64,000 bases of DNA, from the NCBI RefSeq assembly GCF_018139145.2, contig NC_059481.1:6126368-6190367 (forward strand), written 5' to 3'. The notes under the pieces are model-generated. The model did no database searches, was not told where the DNA came from, and saw only the letters and a list, made by a program, of their open reading frames with translations. Source of the DNA: Gymnogyps californianus (Eukaryota > Chordata > Aves > Accipitriformes > Cathartidae). Positions within the stretch are counted from its first letter, which is position 1. Each line of letters begins with the position of its first letter. The translations under genes were made by a program, and so were the position numbers. This document shows, one piece after another, positions 38,308 to 49,080 of the stretch.

Positions 38308-39270
38308 TCAGTGCACCGCCACGGAGTGCAGGGCGGGCGCCGGGCTGGTGAGAGTCTCGCTGGGGGTGGCCGGGCTGCTTTGGCTAGTGGCCGTCTGCGA
38401 GGACGTGGGGCTGAGGGAGGGCGGCGAGTTCGAGAGGATGGTGGGGATGGGCGCGGGCAGGGCGGGCAGGGCCGGCACCGCGGCGGGGGTAGGCTTGATG
38501 GGGACGGGGATGGCCGGCAAAGTCTGCCCCCCATGGCAGAGCGGCTTAATGGGCACGCCGTAGGCGCCGTACTCGCTGCTGGCCATGGAGATGGGGGTGG
38601 CGGTGTCGATCATGCCGGAGCTGTACATGTGGGGCCAGCCCGTGCCAATGGAGCTGCCCACCGTAGTCAACTGGTTGGGGAGGGGGTAGGCGGCCGGCAT
38701 GGGCTGCATCGTGGAAAAGGCGAGGCCCCCGGGCATCTTGTACTCTCTGGCGATGATGTTCTCGATGGCGAAGGGGTGCTTGAAGCTGGAGGGCTGGGAC
38801 ACGCCGAGGTTGTACGTGGACATCTGGGGCAGGTGGGTGCCGGTGGCCGCCAGGGCGCTGAGCCGCAGCTTCGCCTGCTGCTGCAGGTACTGCGCCGCGT
38901 CCGCCGGCTTGCTGGGGGCCAGGTGGTCCGACTTGACCACCTTGAAGCGCTTGCGGCGGCGCAGGAAGCTGCCGTTCTCGAACATGTCCCCACAGCTGGG
39001 GTGCAGCGCCCAGAAGCTGCCCTTGCCCGGCTGGTCGGGGCGGCGCGGGATCTTGATGAAGCAGTCGTTGAAGGAGAGGTTGTGGCGGAGGGAGTTCTGC
39101 CAGCGCTGCGTGTTCTCCCGGTAGTAGGGGAAGCGGTCCATGATGAACTTGTAGATCTCGCTCAGGGGCAGCATCTTCTCCGGGGAGCTCTGGATCGCCA
39201 TGGCGGTCAGCGAGATGTAGGAGTAGGGAGGCTTCTGATCACTGTAAGTGTTTCTGCCCGGGCGAGGCAT
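38308..39270 (-). CDS. FOXB1: Forkhead box protein B1, single coding exon
   Basis: The 320-residue frame begins [20 protein letters not shown] and ends HSVAVH before TGA. The forkhead DNA-binding domain spans about residues 12-106. It shows KPPYSYISL at the start, recognition helix 3 ([15 protein letters not shown], 57-71), the wing segment with GKGSFWAL (82-89) and a basic end RRRKRFK (104-110) that probably serves as nuclear localisation signal. An EH1-like motif FAIENII (167-173) may recruit Groucho/TLE co-repressors, which is my inference. The tail from about 240 is rich in Pro, Ala, Ser and Thr. Human FOXB1 is about 325 residues, so the length fits and the gene looks intact. I chose the ATG at 39268-39270 because the family starts [19 protein letters not shown] and the context has A at -3. 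The frame stays open 71 codons further upstream without family similarity. FOXB1 is a nuclear transcription factor of the developing hypothalamus, midbrain and spinal cord. FOXB2 is the only close alternative, but the tail matches FOXB1. Confidence 0.97.
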   Translation of the reverse strand: MPRPGRNTYSDQKPPYSYISLTAMAIQSSPEKMLPLSEIYKFIMDRFPYYRENTQRWQNSLRHNLSFNDCFIKIPRRPDQPGKGSFWALHPSCGDMFENGSFLRRRKRFKVVKSDHLAPSKPADAAQYLQQQAKLRLSALAATGTHLPQMSTYNLGVSQPSSFKHPFAIENIIAREYKMPGGLAFSTMQPMPAAYPLPNQLTTVGSSIGTGWPHMYSSGMIDTATPISMASSEYGAYGVPIKPLCHGGQTLPAIPVPIKPTPAAVPALPALPAPIPTILSNSPPSLSPTSSQTATSQSSPATPSETLTSPAPALHSVAVH

Positions 39271-39560
39271 CTTCGCTAGGAGACCCGCGGAGATCTGCAG
39301 AAGGGCAGCGACAAGGAGGGGGTCGGGGGTGGGGGGAGAGGGGTGAGTCCGAGAGGATTTGCACCGACACCCGGCCGGGGCAGCGGGTGGGTGTGGGGCC
39401 GGGCTGGAGAAAGAAGGACACGGGGAAGGGGCACGGCGGACCTCAGCCCTCGGGGGGGGCGGGATGGGGGCAGGGGAAACCAACCCGGAGCTCTGCGCCG
39501 CCGGCGGGGGAAAAGCGATGTGCCTTTCTCCCAGCTCCGGCCTCGCTCAGCCTGGCCTCC
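39271..39560 (-). promoter_or_regulatory. FOXB1 5' leader and CpG-rich proximal region
   Basis: This GC-rich sequence lies immediately upstream of the FOXB1 start codon and continues the CpG island that covers the gene body. Read on the minus strand, a pyrimidine-rich stretch ending in CTGCAG (plus 39295-39300) lies about 24 nt before the ATG and could be a 3' splice acceptor of a 5'-UTR intron. No transcription start can be assigned by eye, and I see no convincing TATA box here. The leader assignment is positional inference. Confidence 0.45.
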
Positions 39561-39899
39561 CCGCAGAAGCCCGCGCCCGTAAAGTTACTCTAGTGGTAGC
39601 TCTGCCTTCTGGTCTCGGCGAGGAGGAGAAGGGGACCTCCTCCCATCCCCTGCCCTCCCCTCGTCTCCCACCCCACTCCATGCCAGCCCTGCATATGCCC
39701 ACCTTAAAGTTGCTGGAAGTTGACAGTCCGCATCCGGGACGCAGCTGGGAGTCCGGGCTCTTTCCCACCCCGCTCCTCCGGGGTGTCTCTCGCTCCTTTC
39801 CCGGCCACTCTGCTCCGGTTTAGTCCTGAGGAGGCAGCGAGCTGGCTTGGTTTTGGGAATCCTCTTGTACACCCCTCCCTTCTCCTCCGCGGGCTGAAT

Positions 39900-40200
39900 C
39901 AGCTTCTTTTACACCACCGGCAGCTGGACTGTAGCGGTGGCTTGTTTGCTTCTCTGCAGCCGCGATGAGCTAAGTAGTTGCCTCCATGTCCTTCCTCTAA
40001 CCATCTGATAGTTTTATGTGGTGACATGAGCAGAAAAGACCCCTGTAGAGGCGCTTCATTAATGTGCCACTTCTTTGCTATCATATGACAATCGCCTTGG
40101 GAGCAGGGGGAGGGGAGCGGGGAGGAGGGGGCTGGAGAGAAAGGCATAATCTGGTTTCATTTACACCTATTTACATGGACACCTTGGGCCAATGGGAATC
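39900..40200 (-). promoter_or_regulatory. Candidate upstream FOXB1 promoter/enhancer block
   Basis: About 0.65-0.9 kb upstream of the FOXB1 ATG the GC-rich sequence gives way to an ordered block with TF-like sites. These include CATTAATG near 40057, the E-box-like CATATG near 40083 and a CCAAT motif at 40189-40193. The sharp drop in GC between two CpG-rich segments and the density of sites suggest a conserved regulatory element. Conservation itself cannot be seen from one sequence. Confidence 0.35.
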
Positions 40201-40499
40201 ATTTCCATTTGAAGACAAGGCGAGGGGTGAAAAGGCTCCGCCAGCGGAATTGCGGTGCGATGGTACCCGGTGGCTGGGGGTGGGGGGGAAGGTATGCACT
40301 AACCTCTCTGTGGACTTTGCAGAAAGCTTAGTCTGCAATTCACACTTACAAATGGAGGTACTGAGCAGTGGGATGTTTGACATGGAAATTGCTTGGCTGT
40401 GGTATTCTGTTTGTTCTGCATTGTTATCTGATTTGTATTGTTGGCTAACTTAAGGCGAGCCTTTTTCCCTGTAACGAGAGACTTTCTCTTTGCCAAATC

Positions 40500-40860
40500 C
40501 GCTCTCCCCGAGCGAAGGTTCTTCCGAGGAGAGAAAAGATCGGGGCTCCTCCGTAGCCGCCTCGGGAAGTTTCCTTCCCCCCCAGCCCAGGCAGGACCGT
40601 TGCTCTAGTTCCGCGGACCTGTTGGTGCAAAGCCGTGGGAGTCGCCCTAAAATACATCGCAGCGGCCGGGCTCCTGGTCCCCGGCCGGGGCACAGCCCCG
40701 GCGTGCTCGGTGCTGAGCTGCCCTCCACGCTGCTATCCTGCTCCCGGGGCCGGGGGCCGCGGCAGGCAGCGCCGGGGGCGCAGACTTGCGCTCCAGCCGG
40801 CCGGCCTCGGGGCGAGGGGGTCCCGCAGAGCTGGCCTGGGGTAACCGGTCCGCGTCACCG
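40500..40860. promoter_or_regulatory. CpG island E, 1.2-1.6 kb upstream of FOXB1
   Basis: CpG-rich sequence upstream of FOXB1, separated from the gene-body island by an AT-richer block. It could hold an alternative or distal FOXB1 start site. Open frames on both strands have no recognisable protein features. Confidence 0.5.
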
Positions 40861-41360
40861 GTTACTGTGCTAAATATCGTCAACCTGACGCCTTTTGCGG
40901 GATTTCCGTGATGTGTCTCAGGCTGTTCGTGTGCCTGTGTGCTTCTTGGTGCGTACTTGTGTGTGTAGGAGCAGGCGGGATGTGTAACACCCGAGTTGCG
41001 GCGCTCTCTGCTCCGCTGTGCTGCCTCCTCCCCGGGAACCAAGGCCCGATCCTGGAACCGCAGCCCAGACGAGCAGCCCCACTGCCAGCCGTGTGTCCTG
41101 GGGGGAGGATCAGGCCCGGAAGGTCCCAGGCTTGCCCTGGCATAGGAGGGAAGTTTGTATGATGTGTATTCCCGAGGCTGCGGTGCATCCTGTCACCCTA
41201 GAGCCACAATAAAAGATTGTCTCGGGAGCTGCAAGCCCTGGGAGGAAGAGCCTTTGTGGTGAATACACATCCACTCCATTAACAATATTTTCGGAGTCGG
41301 TCAATAACTCACCAAAACGTAACTTAAACACGATGAATTTAGGAGATTAAACAATTTCAT

Positions 41361-41428
41361 TAATATTGAAATGGCTGCTGAGGCTGAGCGCGCCCGCTTG
41401 AAATGCAAGCGCACGTTTTTCAATATTA
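41361..41428. other. Nested inverted repeats upstream of FOXB1
   Basis: An outer perfect 11-bp inverted repeat pairs TAATATTGAAA (41361-41371) with TTTCAATATTA (41418-41428). Inside it, off centre, lies a second perfect inverted repeat, CGCTTG (41395-41400) with CAAGCG (41406-41411), around AAATG. The element could fold as a cruciform or RNA hairpin, or present paired binding sites. It lies about 2.1 kb upstream of the FOXB1 ATG. Confidence 0.7.
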
Positions 41429-41449
41429 ACAGAAGTACTTGAAGAAAAG

Positions 41450-42780
41450 AATAATGTCACCTTCTTAATTCAGCAAAAATAGCCGGGGTGGGGGAGGGAG
41501 CGCCGCGCCGGCTGTCCGTGCAGCGCGGGCTGCTGCGAGACGGGCTCTGCGGGCGCGTTAGAGTCTTCTCGGAGAGACAGTCCCCACCAAGCAGGGCTCC
41601 CTGAAACCTGGCAGCGGCTTGAAAATGCATTTCACACTGCAGCTAGCTCCGACGTCGTGTGTGTTAAACTGCGTTCCCCTCGTTCCAACCCGGCTGCCCT
41701 CGGTCCCATCTAATCCCTCTCTCTCGGGGCAGGATGTCGTTTAGAGAATAATGGGCAAATAATTGTGTTTCTAGGAATCCGAGAAGCCGACCTCGGCCCC
41801 GCGTTGCCGAGCTAACGAGCCCTTTTGGGGGGAGACCTGCCGCATGTCACCCCCCTTGCAGAGAGGGGCCCGGGAGTGTTCGTGCCCGGGAGCTGCCTCG
41901 CTCAGTTAACCGGCTCTGAGATGCTTCGTGCCAGCCGGGCAGGGCAGGAAGGCAGCCTCCAAACTTTTTTCGGGGGGGTAAGAGGTGATGAGCCGATGGG
42001 CGTTTGTTAGAAGGTAGGAAAGACAATACTCAGAAATGAGGACAGATTCCTCCCAGCGTCCCCTAGGACATCGGGCAGAAGGCTTCTATTTCTGTATTGA
42101 GGGCCCCCAAACACGCGGGTTTAATGGACACCTCCAAACCCCCCCCCCCCAACTTCTAACACCCCTCAGTTAGGGTTTTGTCTCTCAGCCCAAGTTCGCT
42201 CCTGGGATGCTTGTCCAAAAGAGAGCTTAGAAACAGCACGGGAGTAAATAAAATTCACAGGCTGACAAATTCTTTTCTTCCTCTTTTTGCCAGTACCTTT
42301 TCTTTTTGAAGAAAGAAAGAAACCAACCGCTGGCGCAAATGGGAACCTGCAAGCTGTAAAGTTACAGAAAAGTCGACTTCCGTTGTCATTTGCTACTCCG
42401 AGTGCGAACGAGGTATGGCTGTAAGGCGCCCGATTTTTTTTTTCCCCAGTGCAAAGGAATGTGTGAGTGGAGGGGTAGGGCAGGCAAAACCATCCCGGTA
42501 ATTGATACCCAAAGTTTCACCTCGTGTTAAGCACGCAACAGATGACAGACTTGGGCAATATAGGATTTAAATGTAACTTGTAGCATTTGCCTTTTACTTT
42601 GAAAGCCAACATTAGGGAGGAGGGGAGGGGGCAAGTGAATCCAAATCCATTGTGCAGAAAACCAAAACAAATAGACGTTTTTCTGAAGCCTAATTCAAAT
42701 AAGGAGCTCAGGGGAAGTGTTGGGAAAACTGTATAAAATACACATAAGTCAATTATATCAATGTGCAAACCCAATGGAAA
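41450..42780. other. FOXB1 upstream spacer, mixed composition
   Basis: There is no recognised gene. The stretch contains a short CpG-rich patch (41480-41560), a run of 12 C residues (42139-42150), a T run near 42433 and an AT-rich, enhancer-like block from about 42500 with ATATCAATG and AATTCAAATAAG words. Confidence 0.4.
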
Positions 42781-42784
42781 TCTA

Positions 42785-42865
42785 TTTCGTGCAATAGCCA
42801 TTCAGCCCTTGCATGGAGCCCATCATGGACCACCTTTCTGCATGGAAGGTTCGCAATAGCCCCCT
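42785..42865. repeat. Short paired direct repeats
   Basis: GCAATAGCC occurs at 42791-42799 and again at 42853-42861, enclosing two copies of TGCATGGA (42810-42817 and 42839-42846). The arrangement A-B-B-A within 71 bp may be a paired TF-site module or coincidence. Confidence 0.5.
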
Positions 42866-43659
42866 TTCCCACAAGCAAGACCACACACGTTTACAGATTT
42901 GGTAATAATTTATGCTAATTTTCCTCCATAAATCCACAATTCGCCTCAGTGGCAAGCGGGGCTGTTGAGAGAGGAAAAGGAGACAGAAAAGTGACAAATA
43001 CAATATTGATTTTGAGTCCTTGTGGCTGCAAGCAGGTGTGTAGCTTTGCAGAGGGGAGGAGTGGGAGAGGGGCTGTGGGGGGAAGCCAAGAAGTTTTCCA
43101 AGGATAAAAAAAAAAAAGAAGAAAAAAAATCCACTCTGTGTGAGAGAATAGCTCACAACCTTGTTAATATTTACAAACCAGTTGGGAGAAAAGAGAAGGG
43201 AGGGGGGAAGTACCAGCTTCTTAGGGTTTCCTAGGCTGCGAAACACAATGCCAGGCTCTGAGCAAGCTTCCCCCGTTTTGGAAAGTCAACTCCAGGCTGC
43301 TGGTTGTGGCTGCATTTCGGCTAAGCCTCGCTCTCTTTTTTGTAATGGTTCTGCCTCTCTTTGCTTCTCGGGGGCCGGGAGGGAGAAGGAAACGGGCTGA
43401 TTTGGGCTCTCCCACTTTTCTGTGTGCTTGAATTCCCGGTGCGGTTTCCCGAAGCGCTCCGGCCGCTCTAGGAACGGCGGGGCTTTGTCCCACCCCACAT
43501 TCTTCACCAAATCTGCCACTTTGGCGTGAAACTACTTAGCGCCCTTTCAAAAGCATTTTGTTCCTTTCGCAATGAGCACTAAACAAACTCCCCCTGCCTG
43601 TCAAGGCTGGACTGAGAACTGCTCCCCAAACCTGTACTCCTGATAGCAACAGACCTGCT

Positions 43660-44860
43660 CGGGGTTTGCAGTGCCCTTTGTGCCCGGGGGGGCGGGCTCG
43701 GGCACGGCTGCGCCCGGCGGGGCTCGGCGCTCCCGGCGTTGGGCAGCGCGCTCCACCGCCCCTTCCCTGCCGCCGCCCGCTGGCTCCTCGTCGCTGTCGC
43801 GCTCCTTAATGCCGGCTGCCTGTACGCGCTGTTCTCGCCCGCCCCGGCGGGGATTTCAAGCACCAACAGCCCGACCGGGCACCTGGCCCCGCTGCGCCGC
43901 CGCCGGGGGTGGATCGGAGGATGGCCGGTCCCCATGTCCCAGGACACCCTTCCTTCCTCATGGCGGGAGGGACGGTGGACCCTGATCCTCGTCGGATTCA
44001 GGGACGAGGCAGACCTGGCGCTGCCCGTCCTCCCTCTTCCCGCGGGCCGCTGCGGCCCTGTCCGACGGCCCCGACGGAGACGGGCTGGCGCGCCCGAGCT
44101 CCCCCGTGCCCGCCTCGTCCCCGGCCCGGGGCCCGTCTGCGTGCGAGGGCGCGAGTGGTTGTGTCGTGCGTGGCGCCTTGCCGTGGGCAGGCGGAGCCCA
44201 GGGGCACGTATTAGCCCGGCGCCGCAAGTTTGTCGAAACTCAAAGGCCTGTACCGGCTGCCGCGGGGCCGCGCTCCGGACCCGCTGCCTTTGCTGGGATG
44301 AGCGGGTCCGAGCGCGCCCGGGGCTGGGGCGCGGCGCAGCGCAGCGCTCATCGCTCTCGGGCCTCGAGCCCCGGCCCCCGTGCAGCGGGCAGCCGTTTCG
44401 CCCGTGCCCAGCGCTCTGAGAGCCCGCGCTGGGACTACCCGGCTTCCTTAACCCCGGGAGGAGGCTGCTGTTCCCGCTTATCGCTCCTGGGGCTGTCCCA
44501 GAGCACCTGGTTCCTGACCGAGCCCGTTTCCCAGGAGAGCACTTGTCCCTCTGCGCTCCACCTGCCGCCGACGGTAAATCCACGCGCGGGTAAGCACAGC
44601 ACTGCAGGGACCCCCCCAAACCCGCCAGGACGGGTTGTTGAGCCCTCCCTGGGACGGCTCCGAGGGGTGCCGGGGTTACGCGGGTCCGACACACCGAGTG
44701 CGTGAGCCCGGGCTAGGCACGCAGCCCTGCCCACGGCCGTGCCTGCTTTCCGCGCCCCTCCTCGGCTGTCCGCCCGCTCCCCACCTCCGCGGGGATGCGC
44801 AGGTGTGCGCCCGGGGCCGCGGGCGTAGCCACCGCTTCAGCGCCTCTCCCCGAGCGTTTT
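43660..44860. promoter_or_regulatory. Large CpG island G, 4.4-5.6 kb upstream of FOXB1
   Basis: A 1.2-kb CpG-rich block. It carries long open frames on both strands, the longest 371 codons on minus and 226 codons on plus. All have Arg/Ala/Gly/Pro/Ser-rich composition with no recognised domain, which is expected when stop codons are rare. Possible roles are a CpG-island promoter of an upstream non-coding transcript or a Polycomb-recruiting island. Confidence 0.6.
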
Positions 44861-45109
44861 GTTAAGTACTGTGCTGTTAGCGCGGATTCCAGCTTGAGTC
44901 TCGACGTTATTGCCCTGAGAGCCTGTCTTTGTGGTAAACTTCCCTTCCCTTCCCGGAGGTGCTGGAGTATTTATCTACACGTTTGGGATTTGTTGGTTTG
45001 TTTATTTATTTATTTGGAGAAGTGTCAGGGGAGGCCTCGCAAACTTTTTCTTTTTAATCTTCCCTTTTAAATAAATGTCGCATTTCAAGCTGCCCTCTCG
45101 TCCCTTTTT

Positions 45110-46260
45110 TGCATTGTAGGAAATATTGAAAATGCCACCTTAGTATTGAAGGGATTAACTTGCTTTTCTCCCAGCCCCTAACTCTGGTGTAAAGGGAGCA
45201 GTAGATCAACTGTATAATGTGTGCACTGTTTGGTCATTTGTACAAGCAGAACAAAGGTTGAGCTAAGCCAAATTGCATTGCACTTGTGAACCGAGTCCCA
45301 ATTTGAAGTATCTTTTACAGCAGGGGGAATGAGAACAATTTCGTGTATGTCTAAAAGGGAATAACAAAGCCACTTTCTAGAGCATCTCAAAGTGAAGTAG
45401 TGAGGCGTGACATTCCCAGGGTGAGGAGGGACAAAGGCAGGGTCAGGGGGATGAAAAAGGGAATCAAACAGCCACTTTCACATGTCTGCCCTCAACTGCT
45501 GCACCTCTCCATAATAGGAAACAACTGTTGTAAAAAGGGGGATTGCTCCCATTCATTCAAAATAGCAAATGATAGCTAAACAACATTGTCAAAACTGAAT
45601 CAACTTCTGTGCAGTACCACCCAGAAAAAGGTATTGTGTTTTGGTTAATAGCTGGGTGGAGCAAACTTGATTTTCCTTTCTTTTTCTTTCTTTCTTTCTT
45701 TTTTTTTTTTTAAAGGACTTTTCATTCCAAATCAGTTCGTTTCATAAACTTTATTTTTAATCATCAACTTTCTTCCAAGCCATGCTCATCTCACTCACGC
45801 TTTCTCCCGCAGTCTGCTCTTGTCTTGGTGTTCCGTACAAAACCAGAAAGAAAAAAAAAAAATAAGGCTGAGTCCCCTTCCCGCTGCGGTCAGAATTGCG
45901 GTGCAAAATCCATAAGCAATGTAAATCTTCCCTGAATTGCATGTCTGTGACGCCGGGCAAAACCACCTTTAAATGACTAAGTTATTACTTAGCCAAACAT
46001 TGTGAAATGGTTTTTATGACAATTGACGATGATTTTAAATTGCATATCCACAAGAATAATGGCGCGCACGTTACGGTTATTTCCCCTCTTTAAAAGCAAA
46101 GGTAATAACAGCTTGCGGAATTCAGGCTCAGGCAAACTTTAAGAGAAACATTTTCCTCCATTGTGTGAAGTCTTTAACGAGCCGGGATTTAATTAGGGTC
46201 AGAACTTTGAATGCTTGTGTTTTTCTCCCTATTGGCAGGGGGCATGTTTGCAAACAGATC
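45110..46260. promoter_or_regulatory. Candidate enhancer block between two CpG islands
   Basis: AT-rich, low-repeat sequence holds clustered motif-like words. Examples are SOX-like ACAAAGG and ACATTGTCAAAAC, forkhead-like CTAAACAAC, ATTTAATTAGGG and a reverse CCAAT (CTATTGGCAGG near 46230). A CT-rich microsatellite (about 45680-45713) interrupts it. No exon is recognised. Assignment as regulatory sequence is inference from composition and context. Confidence 0.35.
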
Positions 46261-46274
46261 CGTAAGTTACAGCC

Positions 46275-46910
46275 GTAAAGCCGCGGCGCGGTGGGGAGGG
46301 TGGAGCGGTGTGAGTGTGTGGGCGCCGGGGCCCTGCGCTTTCCCTTCCTGCCGCAGCGCCCCCTCCCCGCGCCGCCCGCCCCCCGCCCGGCTGCCACCCA
46401 CCAAGCTGCCTAGGGACAGGGAAGACAATTCCTGAGCGTGGGGCTCCCCGCCCCCGCGGCCCGGCCGGGCCCCGCTCCGCTCCGCTGCGGGGCGGGACAG
46501 CGCCGCCCGCCAGAGCCCCCCGGCGCTTGCACACATGCGAAGCCCGGGCCCGTCTCACGGGGAAGGCGGCCGCCGGGGTGGGGGCAGTGCCTTCCTCGGC
46601 CGCGCTGTATCTCCAGAAAAGCAGCAGGGCTGCCCGCCTCCTCCCCGTGCTGGGGGGCCGCGGGGCGAGCGGGGCCAGCGCGCACCCCGGGGCGAGCGGG
46701 GCCCGCGGGCCGGCTCGGGCCGCCTCTGGCGCGGCTGCGAGCGCCGCGGGCGGCGGCTCGGCGCGGGGCTGCGCTCACCGCGGGGCAGGGCGCGGGCGGG
46801 GGCGCGGTGGAGCGCACCGCGCAGCGCAGCACCGCACGCTCGGCGCCCGTGCAGGGGAGGGGAAGGGGAAGGGGAAGGGGAAGGGAAGGGCAGGAGCGCG
46901 ACAGGGCAGC
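46275..46910. promoter_or_regulatory. CpG island H
   Basis: This is an extremely GC-rich 0.6-kb block ending in a G-quadruplex-prone tract. Several overlapping open frames (256, 214, 178 and 139 codons) run on both strands without recognisable domains, so none is called. It lies about 7 kb upstream of FOXB1. Confidence 0.6.
46854..46890 (+). repeat. (GGGGAA)n-like G-quadruplex-prone tract
   Basis: Seven runs of three or four G residues are separated by single A or AA, giving a perfect match to the G-quadruplex pattern with very short loops. It sits at the edge of CpG island H. Confidence 0.85.
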
Positions 46911-47099
46911 CTGGCAGTTACAGGCGAAGCGCTGGCTGCGTTTTCCGAGGCTAGCGGCTTCCAGCGCTTCCTGACATTTGTTGACATCCTCCGCCTGCTT
47001 CAGCTCCCGGTTGCTACCCTCACGACGCGAGCAAAGCTCCCGTCTGCCCATCAACCCTCAGCTCTGCAGCAAAAACCATATTAACCTTCTTTAATATTT

Positions 47100-47870
47100 C
47101 ATTCCTGGAAGAGGTTCTTTGGATCTAACTTTAGAAAAGAGTTCCCCGCAGCGACTTCTTCCCTTATATTTTTTCTCTGTCTTTATTATCGAGAGATACT
47201 GCAGTCATACAGCATTCAATCAGCTAAAGAGCAAAGAATTTGATAGAGGATTTTTTTTTTTCCTTTGGCGAGGAAAGATTTTACATGGGAATAAAAGACA
47301 TTGCGAATGGCAGAGTTTTTTGAGCTCTGAGAGGGAGATGTCTGCTCTGTCGTTCAGGGGAGACCCTCCTTGTGTTTCTTCTGCTAGGAAGTATTTCCGT
47401 CTAAGTTTGCTCTCTCTTGGGCCACGACCTGTAAAACCCTTACCCTGTATTTTGGGTGACGGCAGTTTCAGTCGGCACGACCGTTTTCTCGTCGAGGCAG
47501 AATTACGGTGTTGGTAAAAGCCGTTGGTAGCCCCGCGCGGAGCTGCGCGGAGCTGGGCGGAGCTGCCTGGGTAAACTGCTTGTGTATTTCATATTATCAT
47601 CCCGCTATCTGCAGGCAATGTAGATTTTCTAAAGATCTAATGAATAAACAACCAGCAAGTGCTGGCGGTGTAATTTACATTGTTAATGCCTACATGTGTA
47701 TAATAAATATGCATTTGTATGTCTTCAAATAAACTCTTTCTAGTTTCTAACCTGTGGTGATTTTTTTAAAAGCTGTCTTTTCCAAGAAACCAATTTTCCT
47801 TTTCGTTTCCTGAGCTGGTAGGAAAGGAAGAGACCTCGGAAAGTGCTTTACGTCTGCTTTTCAGTGACAG
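47100..47870. other. Intergenic block with short GC tandem repeat
   Basis: No domain is recognised in the 132-codon plus-strand frame at 47119-47517. Three tandem 10-bp units of GCGCGGAGCT type lie at 47535-47564. An AT-rich enhancer-like stretch (47580-47740) contains AATAAACAACC and TAATAAATATGCAT. Confidence 0.35.
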
Positions 47871-48529
47871 AGGGGGATGCGCGGGCCTGGGCGCAGCCTG
47901 CCCGCTGCAGCGAGCCCCGGGGCGCGGCGGGCGCAGCCACCGCCCGCTCCCCCGGCGCGGGAGGCGAAGGCCGCGGCCAGGCAGCGGCAGACACTCATTT
48001 CTCAGTGCAACTTGCCACGCTTTTAACAGCAGAACAATTTAAATGTACAATATTAGCTCACAGTATTAGTCTGGAGGTGCAAAGAACAATCCATTCAGAG
48101 ACTGAGCTTCAAAGGCACCGGATTCCCCTCAAGGAAAAGTTTACAAATGGGGCTGCTCCCTCCCTCCTTCCCTGCCTCCCCCTCCTTCCTTTCTCTCGTC
48201 GGAGACAAACGGTTTTCCCTGAACGCTTCTGTAGAGGGCATCCCTGACCAGATTTCTTCCACCTCGCCGTGTAAAGCCCGCTCCCCGAGCTTTGAGCTGC
48301 GGAGCGTGGTTATTCCGCGCGCAGCACCGCCGTCTGTGGACGGGCTCCCGCGCCGCCCTCGCGGGTCGCGCACTGACGTCGGTAGTTGAAGGCGAAGCTC
48401 TCTTTCGCTTCCAGATCTTCAGGCTGAAAAGCCTGGCACTTCGCAGCCCCTGCTGACTTCACCTTGGGAGGGATAAAGATTTTCTCCTCATTTTTCGCTA
48501 CAAACCAGGTGCCACTTTCTTACACCGCG

Positions 48530-48880
48530 TGATGGCAAATGTCTCATCTTCAGCGAGCTGGATCTGGCATACATTATTTTAATTAAGTCTATGGCGATTT
48601 ACTTTCCTCTGAGATCCATTCCACGGTGCAATTAGGAACGTATTGGTGCTAGCACATATGAATATTCAGGAGAGTGTCAATTAATTAGCAGACAGAGGAA
48701 TCTCATTATGGTGCTCAAAACCCTTTTAGTGCTAAGCAGAATTAAGGGGGCATTTGCCAATGTGCTGGATTAGTGAATATTTTACTGCGCGCTCATTTAA
48801 CTTCATTATCATAGCACTTACGCTACTCTCTGATTTTATTAATTAAATTGCTCATTAATTTATCCGGAAAAGGGGATAAA
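48530..48880. promoter_or_regulatory. ATTA-dense candidate conserved enhancer 1
   Basis: This compact AT-rich block between GC-rich flanks is packed with homeodomain core sites, including ATTTTAATTAAG near 48577, TCAATTAATTAGC near 48677 and TTATTAATTAAATTGCTCATTAATTT at about 48835-48861 taken as a cluster. It also has GAATATTCAGGA and several CATTAT words. The density of TAATTA-type palindromes is far above chance for 350 bp. It is likely a conserved developmental enhancer. The target is probably FOXB1, about 9.4 kb away. Confidence 0.45.
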
Positions 48881-48939
48881 AGTTTTATGACGCCACAGCA
48901 CTCGCGTAGACGTCTTAAAAAGCCAGCTCCTGCCCTGCC

Positions 48940-49080
48940 CTGCCGCTCCGCGGGAAAGCGATTCCCCGGGGTTGGCGGGGCGCCGGGCAGCGGGAGCGCA
49001 CCCGCCCGCCGCCCGGGCTGCCCCGGCTGCCCCGCCGCCGCCGCTGCCCGTCCGCCCGCCCGCGCGGAGCCCTGCACCCC
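48940..49080. promoter_or_regulatory. Small CpG island J
   Basis: A 140-bp CpG-rich insert directly abuts the ATTA-dense block to its left. There is no gene-like frame with domains. Confidence 0.4.

Noticed and set aside
38266..39279. 337-codon plus-strand open frame opposite FOXB1
   Set aside because: It is the antisense shadow of a GC-rich conserved coding exon. The composition is low complexity and no domain is visible.
43579..44694. 371-codon minus-strand and 226-codon plus-strand frames in CpG island G
   Set aside because: The frames are Arg/Ala/Gly/Pro/Ser-rich, overlap on opposite strands and lack any recognisable domain. They are explained by the rarity of stop codons in CpG-rich DNA.
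46314..47084. Overlapping 256-, 214- and 178-codon frames
   Set aside because: Several frames on both strands are open at once across a CpG island and a GGGGAA repeat, which is a composition effect.
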